64,000 nucleotides of DNA, taken from positions 496,001 through 560,000 of the forward strand of contig JAOSJM010000005.1 in the NCBI GenBank assembly GCA_027494165.1. The letters run 5' to 3'. The position numbers and the translations under genes were made by a program. How positions within the stretch are numbered: position 1 is the stretch's first letter; each line of letters starts with the position of its first letter. This DNA is from Acidimicrobiia bacterium (GTDB lineage: Bacteria > Actinomycetota > Acidimicrobiia > IMCC26256 > JAOSJM01). Of the stretch, positions 40,801 to 48,575 are shown in pieces. Below the pieces are notes generated by a model. That model ran no database searches. It saw only the letters and a list, made by a program, of their open reading frames with translations, and was not told where the DNA came from.

Positions 40801-41803
40801 CGGATCCCGTGGAGCTCCGGCTTCGCCTCGCGCAGCATGAGGTCGGAGACGAGGTCGCCGGGCCGGCGACCCTCGTACAGCAGCGCCCCCACGAGCGTGG
40901 CGATCGGCATCTCGACCCCGGCTCGGCGAGCCAGCTCGAGCACCGCGGCGGTGCTCTTCACCCCTTCGGCCACCATGCGCATCTCGTCGACGACGTCGTC
41001 GAGGGACCGGCCCCGACCCAGCTCGACCCCGACGTGGCGGTTGCGGCTCTTCTCGCTCGTGCAGGTGGCCACGAGGTCGCCGAGGCCGGCCAGGCCCGAG
41101 AAGGTGAGCGGGTCTCCTCCCAGGGCGATCCCCAGCCGGGCCAGCTCGGCCAGGCCTCGCGTGATGAGCGCGGCCTTCGTGTTGTCGCCGTAGCCCAACC
41201 CGTGGGCGGTCCCCGCCGCGATGGCGATCACGTTCTTGAGCGCCCCTGCGATCTCGCAGCCCACGACGTCGGGGTTGGTGTAGACGCGGAAGGTCCGGGT
41301 CATGAAGAGCTGCTGGAGCCGGTTCGAGCCCTCGGCGTCCCCCATGGCGACCACCGAGGCCGTGGGCTGGCCCTCGGCCACCTCCCGGGCCAGGTTCGGA
41401 CCGGTGAGCACGCCCACCCGGTCGGGCCGGTGGGACGGGAGCACCTCGCCGACGACCTCGGTCATCCGGCGGAGCGTCCCCTGCTCGACCCCCTTGGCCA
41501 GGCTCACCACGGGCACGTCGTCGCCCACCCACGGGGCCGCCTGCTCGAGGACGCCCCGGAAGCCGTGGGACGGCACACCCACCACGACCACGTCCGCTCC
41601 CCGGCAGGCCTCCTCGAGGTCGGCCGTGGCGCGCAGCTCCGGGGGAGCGCCACGCCCGGCAGATAGTCGGGGTTCTCGTGCTCGGTGGCGATCCTCCGGG
41701 CCAGGTCCCCGCGCCGGGCCCAGAGCACGACGTCGCCGTTCCCGCAGAGGAGGCGGGCCACCGCCGTGCCCCAGGAGCCGGCACCGACGACCGCGACCCT
41801 CAC
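40797..41803 (-). CDS. gpsA: Glycerol-3-phosphate dehydrogenase [NAD(P)+]
   Basis: The enzyme makes sn-glycerol 3-phosphate for phospholipids. N-terminal [19 protein letters not shown] binds the nucleotide. [13 protein letters not shown] and [20 protein letters not shown] follow, and the catalytic Lys lies in [21 protein letters not shown], with [15 protein letters not shown] one-base break in a GGGGG run near 41643 joins YLPGVALP to [12 protein letters not shown]. The GTG start at 41803 overlaps the plsC stop by 4 nt. Joined length about 336 residues. Confidence 0.92.
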
Positions 41804-42525
41804 GACGCGACCTCGGGCGGTCGGCGACGGCAGCTCCGGAGCCGGGCGGTCTCGGGCGGCCGGTACCACCAGTCGTCCTCTCCCGCGCCGGGACGCTCGG
41901 GGTAGAGCTCGCGAGCCCGGGCGAGGCACCGGCAGATCTCGGCCATGATGCGGTCGGTGGCGACGTCGACGGGCTCGTCGGGCCGGATCCGCAGCGGGGG
42001 GCCGACGACCGCGGTCTGGGGCACCCCCCACCGCCACTCGGGGTCGCGACCCTTGAAGAGGATGCGGTGGGTCCCCCAGAGACCGACCGGCGTGACGGGC
42101 ACGCCGGTGGCCTGGGCGAGGCGGGCCGTGCCGGACTTCCCGGCCATCGGGTCGAGGTCCAGGGAGATCGTCCCCTCCGGGAAGATCGCGACGCACTCGC
42201 CCGCACGCACCGCGTCGACCGCGGCCTGGAGCGAACCCGCCGCGCTCGGGCTGTTCCGCAGCACGGGGATCTGGTGGGCGCCGCGCAGCAGCGCGCCGAG
42301 GGGTCGCTTCTCGAAGAGCTCGGCCTTGGCCAGGAAGCGGACCCGCCGGTGACGGGTGTCGGCGACGTAGGCGAGCGTGAACGGATCGAGGTAGGAGTGG
42401 TGGTTGGAGACGAGGATCACCGGTCCCCGGGAGGGTACGAACCGGGCGCCTTCGATCGTCCATCGGAGCCCGAAACGCAGGGGGGGCCACAGCACGTTGC
42501 GAGCGACGGGATAGACGACCTCCAC
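41800..42525 (-). CDS. plsC: 1-acyl-sn-glycerol-3-phosphate acyltransferase
   Basis: PlsC transfers an acyl chain to lysophosphatidic acid at the membrane. Motif I is [10 protein letters not shown] (NHX4D), motif III is AIFPEGTIS and motif [12 protein letters not shown]. The 241-residue product starts [20 protein letters not shown], with an amphipathic N-terminus. The gene overlaps gpsA, giving a plsC-gpsA-unknown operon in which precursor synthesis and acylation are coupled. It is divergent from the phosphoesterase with only 23 bp between starts. Confidence 0.9.
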   Translation of the reverse strand: MEVVYPVARNVLWPPLRFGLRWTIEGARFVPSRGPVILVSNHHSYLDPFTLAYVADTRHRRVRFLAKAELFEKRPLGALLRGAHQIPVLRNSPSAAGSLQAAVDAVRAGECVAIFPEGTISLDLDPMAGKSGTARLAQATGVPVTPVGLWGTHRILFKGRDPEWRWGVPQTAVVGPPLRIRPDEPVDVATDRIMAEICRCLARARELYPERPGAGEDDWWYRPPETARLRSCRRRPPEVAS

Positions 42526-42548
42526 GTCCGGGTAGCATACGCACGCAC

Positions 42549-43403
42549 ATGCGGCGTGACTCGTTCCTCATCGTGCAACTCTCCGACCTCCACTGCGGGT
42601 CCCCCTACTTCGACCCCGAGCTGCTCGCCTGCGCGGTCGGAGAGGTGCGGGCGGCCGACCCCGACCTGGTGCTCGTGGGCGGGGACCTCACGGCCGAGGG
42701 CTACGCCGGCGAGTTCCGGACCGCACGGCGCCACCTGGAGCCGATCCTCGACGCCGGCTTCCCGACGGTCGTGATCCCCGGGAACCACGACGCGAAGAAC
42801 GTCGGCTACCTCCACTTCCGCGACGCGTTCGGGATCGGCGACGTGGAGGGGAAGGCCGACACCGTGCTCACGCTCACCTCCGACCGGGGACCCGCGGCAC
42901 CGGCGCGGGTCACCGTCGTGGCCCTCGACTCCACCAAGCCCGACCTCGCCGAGGGGGAGATCGGGCGTGAGCGCTACGCCTGGATCCGCCGGCAGTTCGC
43001 CGGCGAGGCCGACCTCCGGCTGCTGGCCCTCCACCACCACCTCGTCCCGGTCCCCGGGACCGGGCGGGAACGCAACACGATCTGGGACGCCGGCGACGTG
43101 CTCGCCCTCCTCGACGAGCTCGACGTGCACATCGTGCTCTCCGGCCACAAGCACGTGCCGTTCGTCTGGCTGCTCAACGGCGTGCTGATCGTCAACTCCG
43201 GGACCGTGTCGTCCTACCGCCTCCGGGGCTACACGCGACCGTCGTACAACCTGGTGGAGGTGACGCGGGACCGCGTCCGGGTCACGTTCCGCTACCCCGG
43301 CGCGGGTGAGCGCTCCGCCGGCGAGCTCGACGTCCCCACCATGCAGTTGCGCACGAACCCCGAGCTGGCCGGGATGTTCACCAAGTCCACCTGGAACCCC
43401 TGA
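42549..43403 (+). CDS. Calcineurin-like metallophosphoesterase (CpdA-like)
   Basis: This is a dinuclear metal phosphoesterase of 284 residues. The motifs occur in order: [49 protein letters not shown] and [12 protein letters not shown]. This layout fits the cyclic-nucleotide phosphodiesterase CpdA group, though the natural substrate cannot be read. TAGCAT ends 10 nt before the ATG, so the transcript has almost no 5' leader. It is followed by the ABM gene after 8 bp. Confidence 0.88.
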   Translation: MRRDSFLIVQLSDLHCGSPYFDPELLACAVGEVRAADPDLVLVGGDLTAEGYAGEFRTARRHLEPILDAGFPTVVIPGNHDAKNVGYLHFRDAFGIGDVEGKADTVLTLTSDRGPAAPARVTVVALDSTKPDLAEGEIGRERYAWIRRQFAGEADLRLLALHHHLVPVPGTGRERNTIWDAGDVLALLDELDVHIVLSGHKHVPFVWLLNGVLIVNSGTVSSYRLRGYTRPSYNLVEVTRDRVRVTFRYPGAGERSAGELDVPTMQLRTNPELAGMFTKSTWNP

Positions 43404-43411
43404 GGATCGAC

Positions 43412-43717
43412 ATGTACGTCCGCTTCTTCTACTCGGCGGTCGATCCCGACGACGCCGACGAGATCCGCCGGATCTTCTCCGAGGACGTCCGGCCCGCGTT
43501 CCAGGCGGCGCCCGGCTGCCTCTCCGTCGAGCTGCTTGTCGACACCGAGCCGAACGCCGGGGGTCTCCTCGAGGGCGTCGTGGTGTCTCGCTGGCGCTCT
43601 CCCGCGGACGTGGACGCGGCGCTGGAGTCCCGGGCCGTCGCCGATTCGATGGTGCGGATCCGTCAGCTCCTGCGGCTGGAACCGATCGTCCGCACCTTCG
43701 AGGCGGTCGACGAGTGA
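43412..43717 (+). CDS. ABM-type (antibiotic biosynthesis monooxygenase-like) small protein
   Basis: This 101-residue protein has the ferredoxin-like ABM pattern: MYVRFFYSAVDPDDADEIRR, FQAAPGCLSVELLVDT, then VVVSRWRSPADVDAALES. Such domains bind small hydrophobic ligands or act as cofactor-less monooxygenases. The stop overlaps the cofC GTG start. Its role next to cofC is unknown. Confidence 0.75.
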   Translation: MYVRFFYSAVDPDDADEIRRIFSEDVRPAFQAAPGCLSVELLVDTEPNAGGLLEGVVVSRWRSPADVDAALESRAVADSMVRIRQLLRLEPIVRTFEAVDE

Positions 43718-44325
43718 CGGCCGCGGCCGGCGTCGTCGTCCCCGTCCGCGCCTTCAGGATGGGCAAGGCCCGCCTCGCTCCCCACCTCGGCGAGGGCGAG
43801 CGGGAGGCTTTCGCCCGGGCGATGGCCACGCGGGTGGTGTCGGCCGCCGGCGATCGCCCGATCGTCGTCGTCAGCAGCGCTCCCGAGGTTCGCGCCTGGT
43901 CCGTGGAGCTCGACCTCGCGATCCTCGACGACCCCGGCTCGCTCGACGCCGCCGCCGACGCCGGGCGGTCCTTCCTCGCCGAGCGAGGGGTCCGCCGGGT
44001 CGTGGTCGCCCACGCCGACCTCCCCCGGGCGAGCTCCCTGGGATCGCTCGCCCGGGACGGGGGACGGCCGATCGTGGCCGCGGTGCCGTGCCACCGCGAC
44101 GACGGCACCCCGGTCCTGTCCGTCCCGGTCGAGATCCCGTTCCGCTTCTCGTACGGCCCCGGGTCCTTCCGGCGTCACGCCGCCGAGGCTCGCCGTCTCG
44201 GCCTGGGCTTCCGGGTCGTGCGCGACGCCCGCCTCGCGTTCGACGTCGACATCCCCGACGACCTCCTCGCGCTCGACGCCGCCTTCCCGCGGCCGGGCGC
44301 ACCGCTCGCGGCGAGGAGCCGGTGA
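43714..44325 (+). CDS. cofC: 2-phospho-L-lactate/phosphoenolpyruvate guanylyltransferase (F420 biosynthesis)
   Basis: CofC/FbiD couples GTP to a phospho-acid to start the F420 side chain. The 203-residue product shows VVVPVRAFRMGKARLAPHL (nucleotide-binding start), VVSSAPEVRAW, VVVAHADLPRASSL and FSYGPGSFRRHAAEA, with FDVDIPDDL at the end. The GTG at 43714 overlaps the ABM stop and its own stop overlaps the PIG-L start. It shows the organism makes F420, common in actinobacteria. Other F420 genes are not in the window. Confidence 0.87.
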   Translation: MTAAAGVVVPVRAFRMGKARLAPHLGEGEREAFARAMATRVVSAAGDRPIVVVSSAPEVRAWSVELDLAILDDPGSLDAAADAGRSFLAERGVRRVVVAHADLPRASSLGSLARDGGRPIVAAVPCHRDDGTPVLSVPVEIPFRFSYGPGSFRRHAAEARRLGLGFRVVRDARLAFDVDIPDDLLALDAAFPRPGAPLAARSR

Positions 44326-45056
44326 GCGACGTCACGACGGACCTGCCGACGCCCGCACGGGTCCTCGCGATCGGCGCGCACCCCGACGACGTCGAGTTCG
44401 GGTGCGGCGCGACGATCGCCAAGTGGGCCGCGGCGGGCTCCGACGTGAGCCTCCTCGTCCTCACCGACGGGTCGAAGGGCTCGTGGGACGAGGGCAGCGA
44501 CACCGCCGCCCTGGTCGCCGAGCGGGAGCGCGAGCAACGGGACGCGGCGGCGGTCCTCGGGACCGACCGGGTCCGGTTCCTCCACCTCGTCGACGGCGAG
44601 CTCGACAGCGGGCTGGCCGAGCGAGGCCTCGTCTGCGAGGTGATCCGGGCCGTCCGCCCGGTCGTGGTCCTGGGCCACGACCCCTGGAAGCGGTACCGCC
44701 TGCATCCCGACCACCGCCACGCGGGCCTCCTCACCGTCGAGGGCATCGTGGCCGCCCGGGACCCGCACTTCTTCCCGGGCCGCGGCGCGCCGCACCGTCC
44801 CGACCACCTGCTGCTCTTCGAAGCCGACGTCGTCGACCACCTCGAGGGCGTCGAGGGCTACGTCGACGCGAAGGTGCGGTCCCTCCTGTGCCACCGGAGC
44901 CAGTGGCGCTCGACCATGGGTATCGACCCCGCGGGCCCGCACGCGGAGCAGGAGCGGGTCGCGTTCGAGGCCCGGGTCCGATCGCGCCTGGCGTCCCTGG
45001 GAGCAGCCGAGGGTGTCGGGCCGGCGGAGGCCTTCAAGCGCATCGACCGGCTCTGA
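44322..45056 (+). CDS. PIG-L/LmbE-family zinc deacetylase
   Basis: The zinc site is visible as IGAHPDDVEFGCGATIA near residue 18 and RLHPDHRHAGLLTVEGI. The product has 244 residues. Family members de-N-acetylate sugar amides (MshB, Mca, GlcNAc-PI deacetylase). The GTG start at 44322 overlaps the cofC stop, so it is last in the phosphoesterase-ABM-cofC-PIG-L run. A mycothiol-related role is possible but not shown by sequence. Confidence 0.87.
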   Translation: MSDVTTDLPTPARVLAIGAHPDDVEFGCGATIAKWAAAGSDVSLLVLTDGSKGSWDEGSDTAALVAEREREQRDAAAVLGTDRVRFLHLVDGELDSGLAERGLVCEVIRAVRPVVVLGHDPWKRYRLHPDHRHAGLLTVEGIVAARDPHFFPGRGAPHRPDHLLLFEADVVDHLEGVEGYVDAKVRSLLCHRSQWRSTMGIDPAGPHAEQERVAFEARVRSRLASLGAAEGVGPAEAFKRIDRL

Positions 45057-45074
45057 CCAGCAGACCCAACCGCG

Positions 45075-45102
45075 AGCGAGGGGCCCGTACGGGCCCCTCG
45101 CT
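45075..45102. terminator. Bidirectional palindromic terminator
   Basis: A perfect 28-bp palindrome (arm AGCGAGGGGCCCGT) sits 19 bp after the PIG-L stop and 24 bp before the end of the oppositely oriented lysine-rich gene. This is the expected place for a shared terminator of convergent genes. Confidence 0.75.
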
Positions 45103-45125
45103 GCTCGAGATCGCGGCGTCAGCGG

Positions 45126-45479
45126 TCAGGACCGCTTCGTGGCCTTCCTGGCCGGAGCCTTCCTCGCGGGCGCCTTCTTCTTCGCCGGCGCCTTCTTCTT
45201 CGCCGGCGCCTTCTTCTTCGCCGGCGCCTTCTTCTTCGCCGGCGCCTTCTTCTTCGCCGGCGCCTTCTTCTTCGCCGGCGCCTTCTTCTTCGCCGGCGCC
45301 TTCTTCTTCGCGGGCGCCTTCTTCTTCGCGGGCGCCTTCTTCGGCGCGGCCTTCTTCGTGGTCTTCCTCGCCGCAGGCTTGCGGGCCGCCGTCTTCTTGG
45401 CCGCAGGCTTGCGGGCCGCCGTCTTCTTGGCCGCAGGCTTGCGGGCCGTGGACTTCTTGGCCGGAGGCACGATCACCAC
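45126..45479 (-). CDS. Lysine/alanine/proline-rich histone H1-like tail protein
   Basis: This very basic product of about 117 residues consists of an N-terminal MVIVPPAKKSTARK, then repeats of KKTAARKPAA, then about nine pentads KKAPA encoded by 15-bp repeats, ending RKATKRS. This composition matches the C-terminal tail of mycobacterial HupB/Hlp and histone H1. It lacks any HU fold of its own. It starts 78 bp after the hup stop on the same strand, with GGAAGG ahead of three possible GTG starts (45479, 45476, 45470). It probably binds DNA with HU, or is the detached half of a HupB-like protein. Confidence 0.8.
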   Translation of the reverse strand: MVIVPPAKKSTARKPAAKKTAARKPAAKKTAARKPAARKTTKKAAPKKAPAKKKAPAKKKAPAKKKAPAKKKAPAKKKAPAKKKAPAKKKAPAKKKAPAKKKAPARKAPARKATKRS

Positions 45480-45557
45480 CCTTCCATCGGAGCTCTCAGG
45501 ACTTCGCAGTCCCCGGGACGGACTCGAATCTCGGCGCCGAGCGCCGCGATGCTCGAC

Positions 45558-45830
45558 CTACTTCACCGCGGACTTGAACGCCGCGCCCGCCGTGAACTTC
45601 ACACCCTTGGATGCCGGGATCTGGACCGTCTCACCGGTGCGCGGGTTGCGACCGGTGCGCGCCTTGCGCTCGGTGCGAGACCATGCGCCGAAGCCGGGCA
45701 ACGTGACCTTGTCACCACTCGCCACCGCACGTTGGACCGTGTCGACCAACGCGTTGACCGCAGCTTCAGCGTCCTTCTTGCTGAGCCCGGCGGTCTCCGC
45801 GACTTCGCCGACGAGTTCTGACTTGTTCAC
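45558..45830 (-). CDS. hup: HU family DNA-binding protein
   Basis: This 90-residue nucleoid protein begins VNKSELVGEVAETAGLSKKD. It includes VTLPGFGAWSRTERKARTGRNP and the arm signature GRNPRTGETVQIPAS, ending AAFKSAVK. The GTG at 45830 has GGAGG 5-6 nt upstream. The frame continues upstream through the 44-bp array but that is not coding. The usual actinobacterial basic tail is absent and appears as the next gene. A stop and a hairpin-rich 78 bp gap separate them. Confidence 0.93.
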   Translation of the reverse strand: MNKSELVGEVAETAGLSKKDAEAAVNALVDTVQRAVASGDKVTLPGFGAWSRTERKARTGRNPRTGETVQIPASKGVKFTAGAAFKSAVK

Positions 45831-45900
45831 GCCTACCTCCGCGAATCGTGCGTGTATCCACAGCATCAGAACGCATCCGTGTCGTGAGGTCAAGCATTTC

Positions 45901-46115
45901 GACGGCGCGCGCGACTCGTTCGACGCGCGCGCGTGCCGTACCGCGACGGCGCGCGCGACTCGTTCGACGCGCGCGCGTGCCGTACCGCGACGGCGCGCGC
46001 GACTCGTTCGACGCGCGCGCGTGCCGTACCGCGACGGCGCGCGCGACTCGTTCGACGCGCGCGCGTGCCGTACCGCGACGGCGCGCGCGACTCGTTCGAC
46101 GCGCGCGCGTGCCGC
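45901..46115. repeat. 44-bp CG-rich tandem repeat array, about 4.9 copies
   Basis: Units begin GACGGCGCGCGCGACTCG at 45901, 45945, 45989, 46033 and 46077. Each has alternating CG blocks (GCGCGCGCG and CGCGCGCGCG) flanking ACTCGTTCGA, forming an inverted repeat with potential for strong hairpins or Z-form DNA. The array occupies the 446 bp between hup and the tRNA genes, about 70 bp upstream of the hup start, so it could affect hup expression. Nothing else is seen in this gap. Confidence 0.93.
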
Positions 46116-46276
46116 GTCGCGCGTCGGCCGTCTCCTGCGCGACTCGTCTCGCGATCTCGCTGTGCCTCCCGAGAGCCGGGTGCACGCGCGACCGCCGACA
46201 CGAGCACGAAGTGGGGACATCGCGAGGCCGGACGCGAAGAGGCCCGGGGCGCAACTGCGACCCCGGGCCCTCGGTG

Positions 46277-46349
46277 CAGCCCCGAGCAGATTCGAACTGC
46301 CGTTTCCGCCTTGAGAGGGCGGCGTCCTAGGCCGCTAGACGACGGGGCC
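46277..46349 (-). tRNA. tRNA-Glu (CTC anticodon)
   Basis: The acceptor arm GGCCCCG pairs with CGGGGCT. The anticodon stem-loop CCGCC-CTCTCAA-GGCGG shows anticodon CTC. The T-loop reads GTTCGAATC. The 73 nt include the discriminator G, and CCA is not encoded. It lies 55 bp downstream of tRNA-Gln. Confidence 0.93.
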
Positions 46350-46404
46350 GGACGTGTGCCGTGACCGGCACGGAGGTCGACGGGTCAGCCGTCCCGTCGA
46401 CCGG

Positions 46405-46476
46405 CTCGGGGGGGAGGACTCGAACCCCCAACGACAGGGCCAGAACCTGTTGTGTTGCCGATTACACCACCCCCGA
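46405..46476 (-). tRNA. tRNA-Gln (CTG anticodon)
   Basis: The acceptor TCGGGGG pairs with CCCCCGA. The anticodon stem-loop ACAGG-TTCTGGC-CCTGT shows anticodon CTG. The T-loop reads GGTTCGAGTCC. It is located 69 bp downstream of gltX on the same strand. Confidence 0.93.
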
Positions 46477-46545
46477 ACGGGCGACCGCCCGGCCCCGGGG
46501 GCCCGGCGATCGCCTTAGAGCATAGCGAGTCGGACCGGGGACCCC

Positions 46546-47967
46546 TCACTCCAGCCTCTCACGCGCCGCGCGCACGCGACGGAGCGCCCGCTCCCGACCG
46601 AGCAGCTCGATCGAGTCGAAGAGCGGGAGGCCGGCGTGGCGACCCTCGACCGCCGCGTACACGGCCGGCAGGGCCTTGCGCGGCTTCACGCCCAGGGGCT
46701 CGAGGACCGGCCGCAAGTCGATGGCCTCGGCGGTCCAGTCGCAGGTCTCGAGGTGGCCGGCGACGGCGTCGAGCACCTCCGCGACGCGTTCGGTGCCGGC
46801 GAGCCGCTCCCAGGAATCGGGCGCGATCTCGAAGTCGCGCTCGTCGACGAAGAGGAACTCCGTCTGGTCGAGGAGCGCCTCGAGGGTGACGGCCCGCTCC
46901 TGTCCGATCCGCAGCGCCCCCCGGAGCACGTCCTCGTCGAGACGTTCGCCGAAGCGCTCGCGGGCCCGCGCCGAGGCCCGCCGGACGAGGTCGTCGAGGC
47001 TCAGTGCGCGCAGGTACTCGCCGTTCATCCAGTCGAGCTTCTGGTGGTCGAAGAAGGCGGCGGAGTGCGTCACGCGATCGAGGTCGAAGGCGGCGACGAG
47101 CTCGTCGCGCGAGTGGAGCTCGCGCCCGTCCTCCGGTGACCAGCCCAGCAGGGCCAGGTAGTTGAACAGGGCCTCCGGCAGGTACCCGCGGTCCCGGAAG
47201 TCCTCGATCGCCACCGCGCCGTGACGCTTCGAGAGCTTGGCCCGGTCGGCTCCGACGAGCAGCGGGAGGTGGGCGTAGTCGGGGCGCCCGAGACCGAGCG
47301 CGCTGCGCAGCGCCAGTACCCGATGGGTGGAGTCGAGGAGGTCCTCTCCCCGGATGACGTGGGTGATCCCCATCTCGGCGTCGTCGACCGCGTTGGCGAG
47401 GAAGAAGACCGGCGCCCCCGTCGCCCGGAGGACGACGAAGTCGTGGACGGTGGACCACTCGACCGTCACCTCACCGCGCACGAGGTCGAAGAACGTGCTC
47501 ACGCCCTCGTCGGGGGTGCGGAAGCGGACCGATCGGGGCCGGCCCTCGGCGGCCAGTGCCGCCCGCTGCCCCGGTGACAGGTCCCGGCAACGGCCGTCGT
47601 AGCCCGGCGTGCGTCCCTGGGCGAGGGCCGCGTCGTTGCGGGCCCGGACCTCCTCCTCGGTGCAGTAGCACTCGTAGGCCCGCCCCTCGGCCAGCAGCCG
47701 GTCCGCGGCCTCCCGGTACCGGTCGAACCGGGTGCTCTGGAGCACCGGCTCCTCGTCCCAGTCGAGACCGAGCCACCGCAGGGCCGACTGGATGCCCTCG
47801 GCCCACTCGGGGTGCGAGCGGGCGACGTCGGTGTCCTCGATCCGCAGGAGGAAGGTCCCGCCGTGGTGGCGGGCGAAGAGCCAGTTGTAGAGGGCGGTGC
47901 GCGTCCCCCCGACGTGGAGGTAGCCGGTGGGGGCGGGCGCGAACCGCACGCGGACGGAGTCGGCCAT
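46546..47967 (-). CDS. gltX: Glutamyl-tRNA synthetase
   Basis: This class I synthetase of 473 residues begins VRFAPAPTGYLHVGGTRTAL, with the HIGH-like motif as HVGG. The KMSKS equivalent is KLSKRHGAVAI. VNLIRGEDL-type sequence appears as ITHVIRGEDLLDSTHR. In actinobacteria the enzyme usually also charges tRNA-Gln, which is later amidated. Here both cognate tRNA genes follow on the same strand. TAGACT lies 9 nt before the ATG at 47967, giving an almost leaderless mRNA. Confidence 0.95.
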   Translation of the reverse strand: MADSVRVRFAPAPTGYLHVGGTRTALYNWLFARHHGGTFLLRIEDTDVARSHPEWAEGIQSALRWLGLDWDEEPVLQSTRFDRYREAADRLLAEGRAYECYCTEEEVRARNDAALAQGRTPGYDGRCRDLSPGQRAALAAEGRPRSVRFRTPDEGVSTFFDLVRGEVTVEWSTVHDFVVLRATGAPVFFLANAVDDAEMGITHVIRGEDLLDSTHRVLALRSALGLGRPDYAHLPLLVGADRAKLSKRHGAVAIEDFRDRGYLPEALFNYLALLGWSPEDGRELHSRDELVAAFDLDRVTHSAAFFDHQKLDWMNGEYLRALSLDDLVRRASARARERFGERLDEDVLRGALRIGQERAVTLEALLDQTEFLFVDERDFEIAPDSWERLAGTERVAEVLDAVAGHLETCDWTAEAIDLRPVLEPLGVKPRKALPAVYAAVEGRHAGLPLFDSIELLGRERALRRVRAARERLE

Positions 47968-48008
47968 GGAGGACGCAGTCTAGAGGCGGGCCGTCGCCGA
48001 GCGGCCGG

Positions 48009-48566
48009 TCAGGACGCGGCGGCTTCCGACCGGCGGACCCAGGTCTGGCGCAACGACTCGCGGATGACGGCCAGGCGGGCCGGCAGCTCGGAGGCCCGCA
48101 GGCGGAGGAGCTCGCCGGGGACCGCGTCGACCACCTCGCGCCGAGTCGCGTACTCGTGCGCCGCTCCCGCCACGACGTGCTCGCGCCACTCCACCTGCTC
48201 GTGGGGCACGTCACCGAGATAGCCGAGGAGCGCCATCGCGAACTCGACGTCGCCCACCACGGGAGCCCGCCCGAACGCGGCCGAGCGCCGCATCGCCACC
48301 TCGGCCACGACCGACACCGCGTCCTCGAGGTGCTCGTGGGGAAGGAGCTGGAACCGGTCCCCCGCCCGGCGGGCCAGGGTCAGGGCGTAGCCGATGTTCG
48401 GGCCCGGCGAGCCCAGCAGCGGACCGGCGGGCTGGCCGGGGCCGAGGTCACCGGGCCGGTCGGCCCGCCACCGCCGGGCCGGGGGCAGGCGGACCCCGGG
48501 GGCCAGGTTCTGCTGCTGGCGCGGCGCGTCCTCGAGCCGGGCGGGGACGTAGGGATCGGTCGGCAT
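48009..48566 (-). CDS. Hypothetical actinobacterial protein
   Basis: This unrecognised 185-residue protein begins MPTDPYVPARLEDAPRQQQN. A Pro-rich N-terminal third is followed by a helical, conserved-looking core: GYALTLARRAGDRFQLLPHEHLEDAV, then VGDVEFAMALLGYLGD and VAGAAHEYATRREVVDAVPG. No membrane segment. It lies 9 bp after cimA, so it may be the last gene of the branched-chain amino-acid operon. Nothing in it suggests an enzyme of that pathway. Confidence 0.68.
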   Translation of the reverse strand: MPTDPYVPARLEDAPRQQQNLAPGVRLPPARRWRADRPGDLGPGQPAGPLLGSPGPNIGYALTLARRAGDRFQLLPHEHLEDAVSVVAEVAMRRSAAFGRAPVVGDVEFAMALLGYLGDVPHEQVEWREHVVAGAAHEYATRREVVDAVPGELLRLRASELPARLAVIRESLRQTWVRRSEAAAS

Positions 48567-48575
48567 GGGGTGTTG

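Noticed and set aside
45901..46115. 44-bp repeats as CRISPR or as a coding repeat protein
   Set aside because: Head-to-tail identical units without spacers; 44 is not a multiple of three, so the Arg-rich readings drift through all frames.
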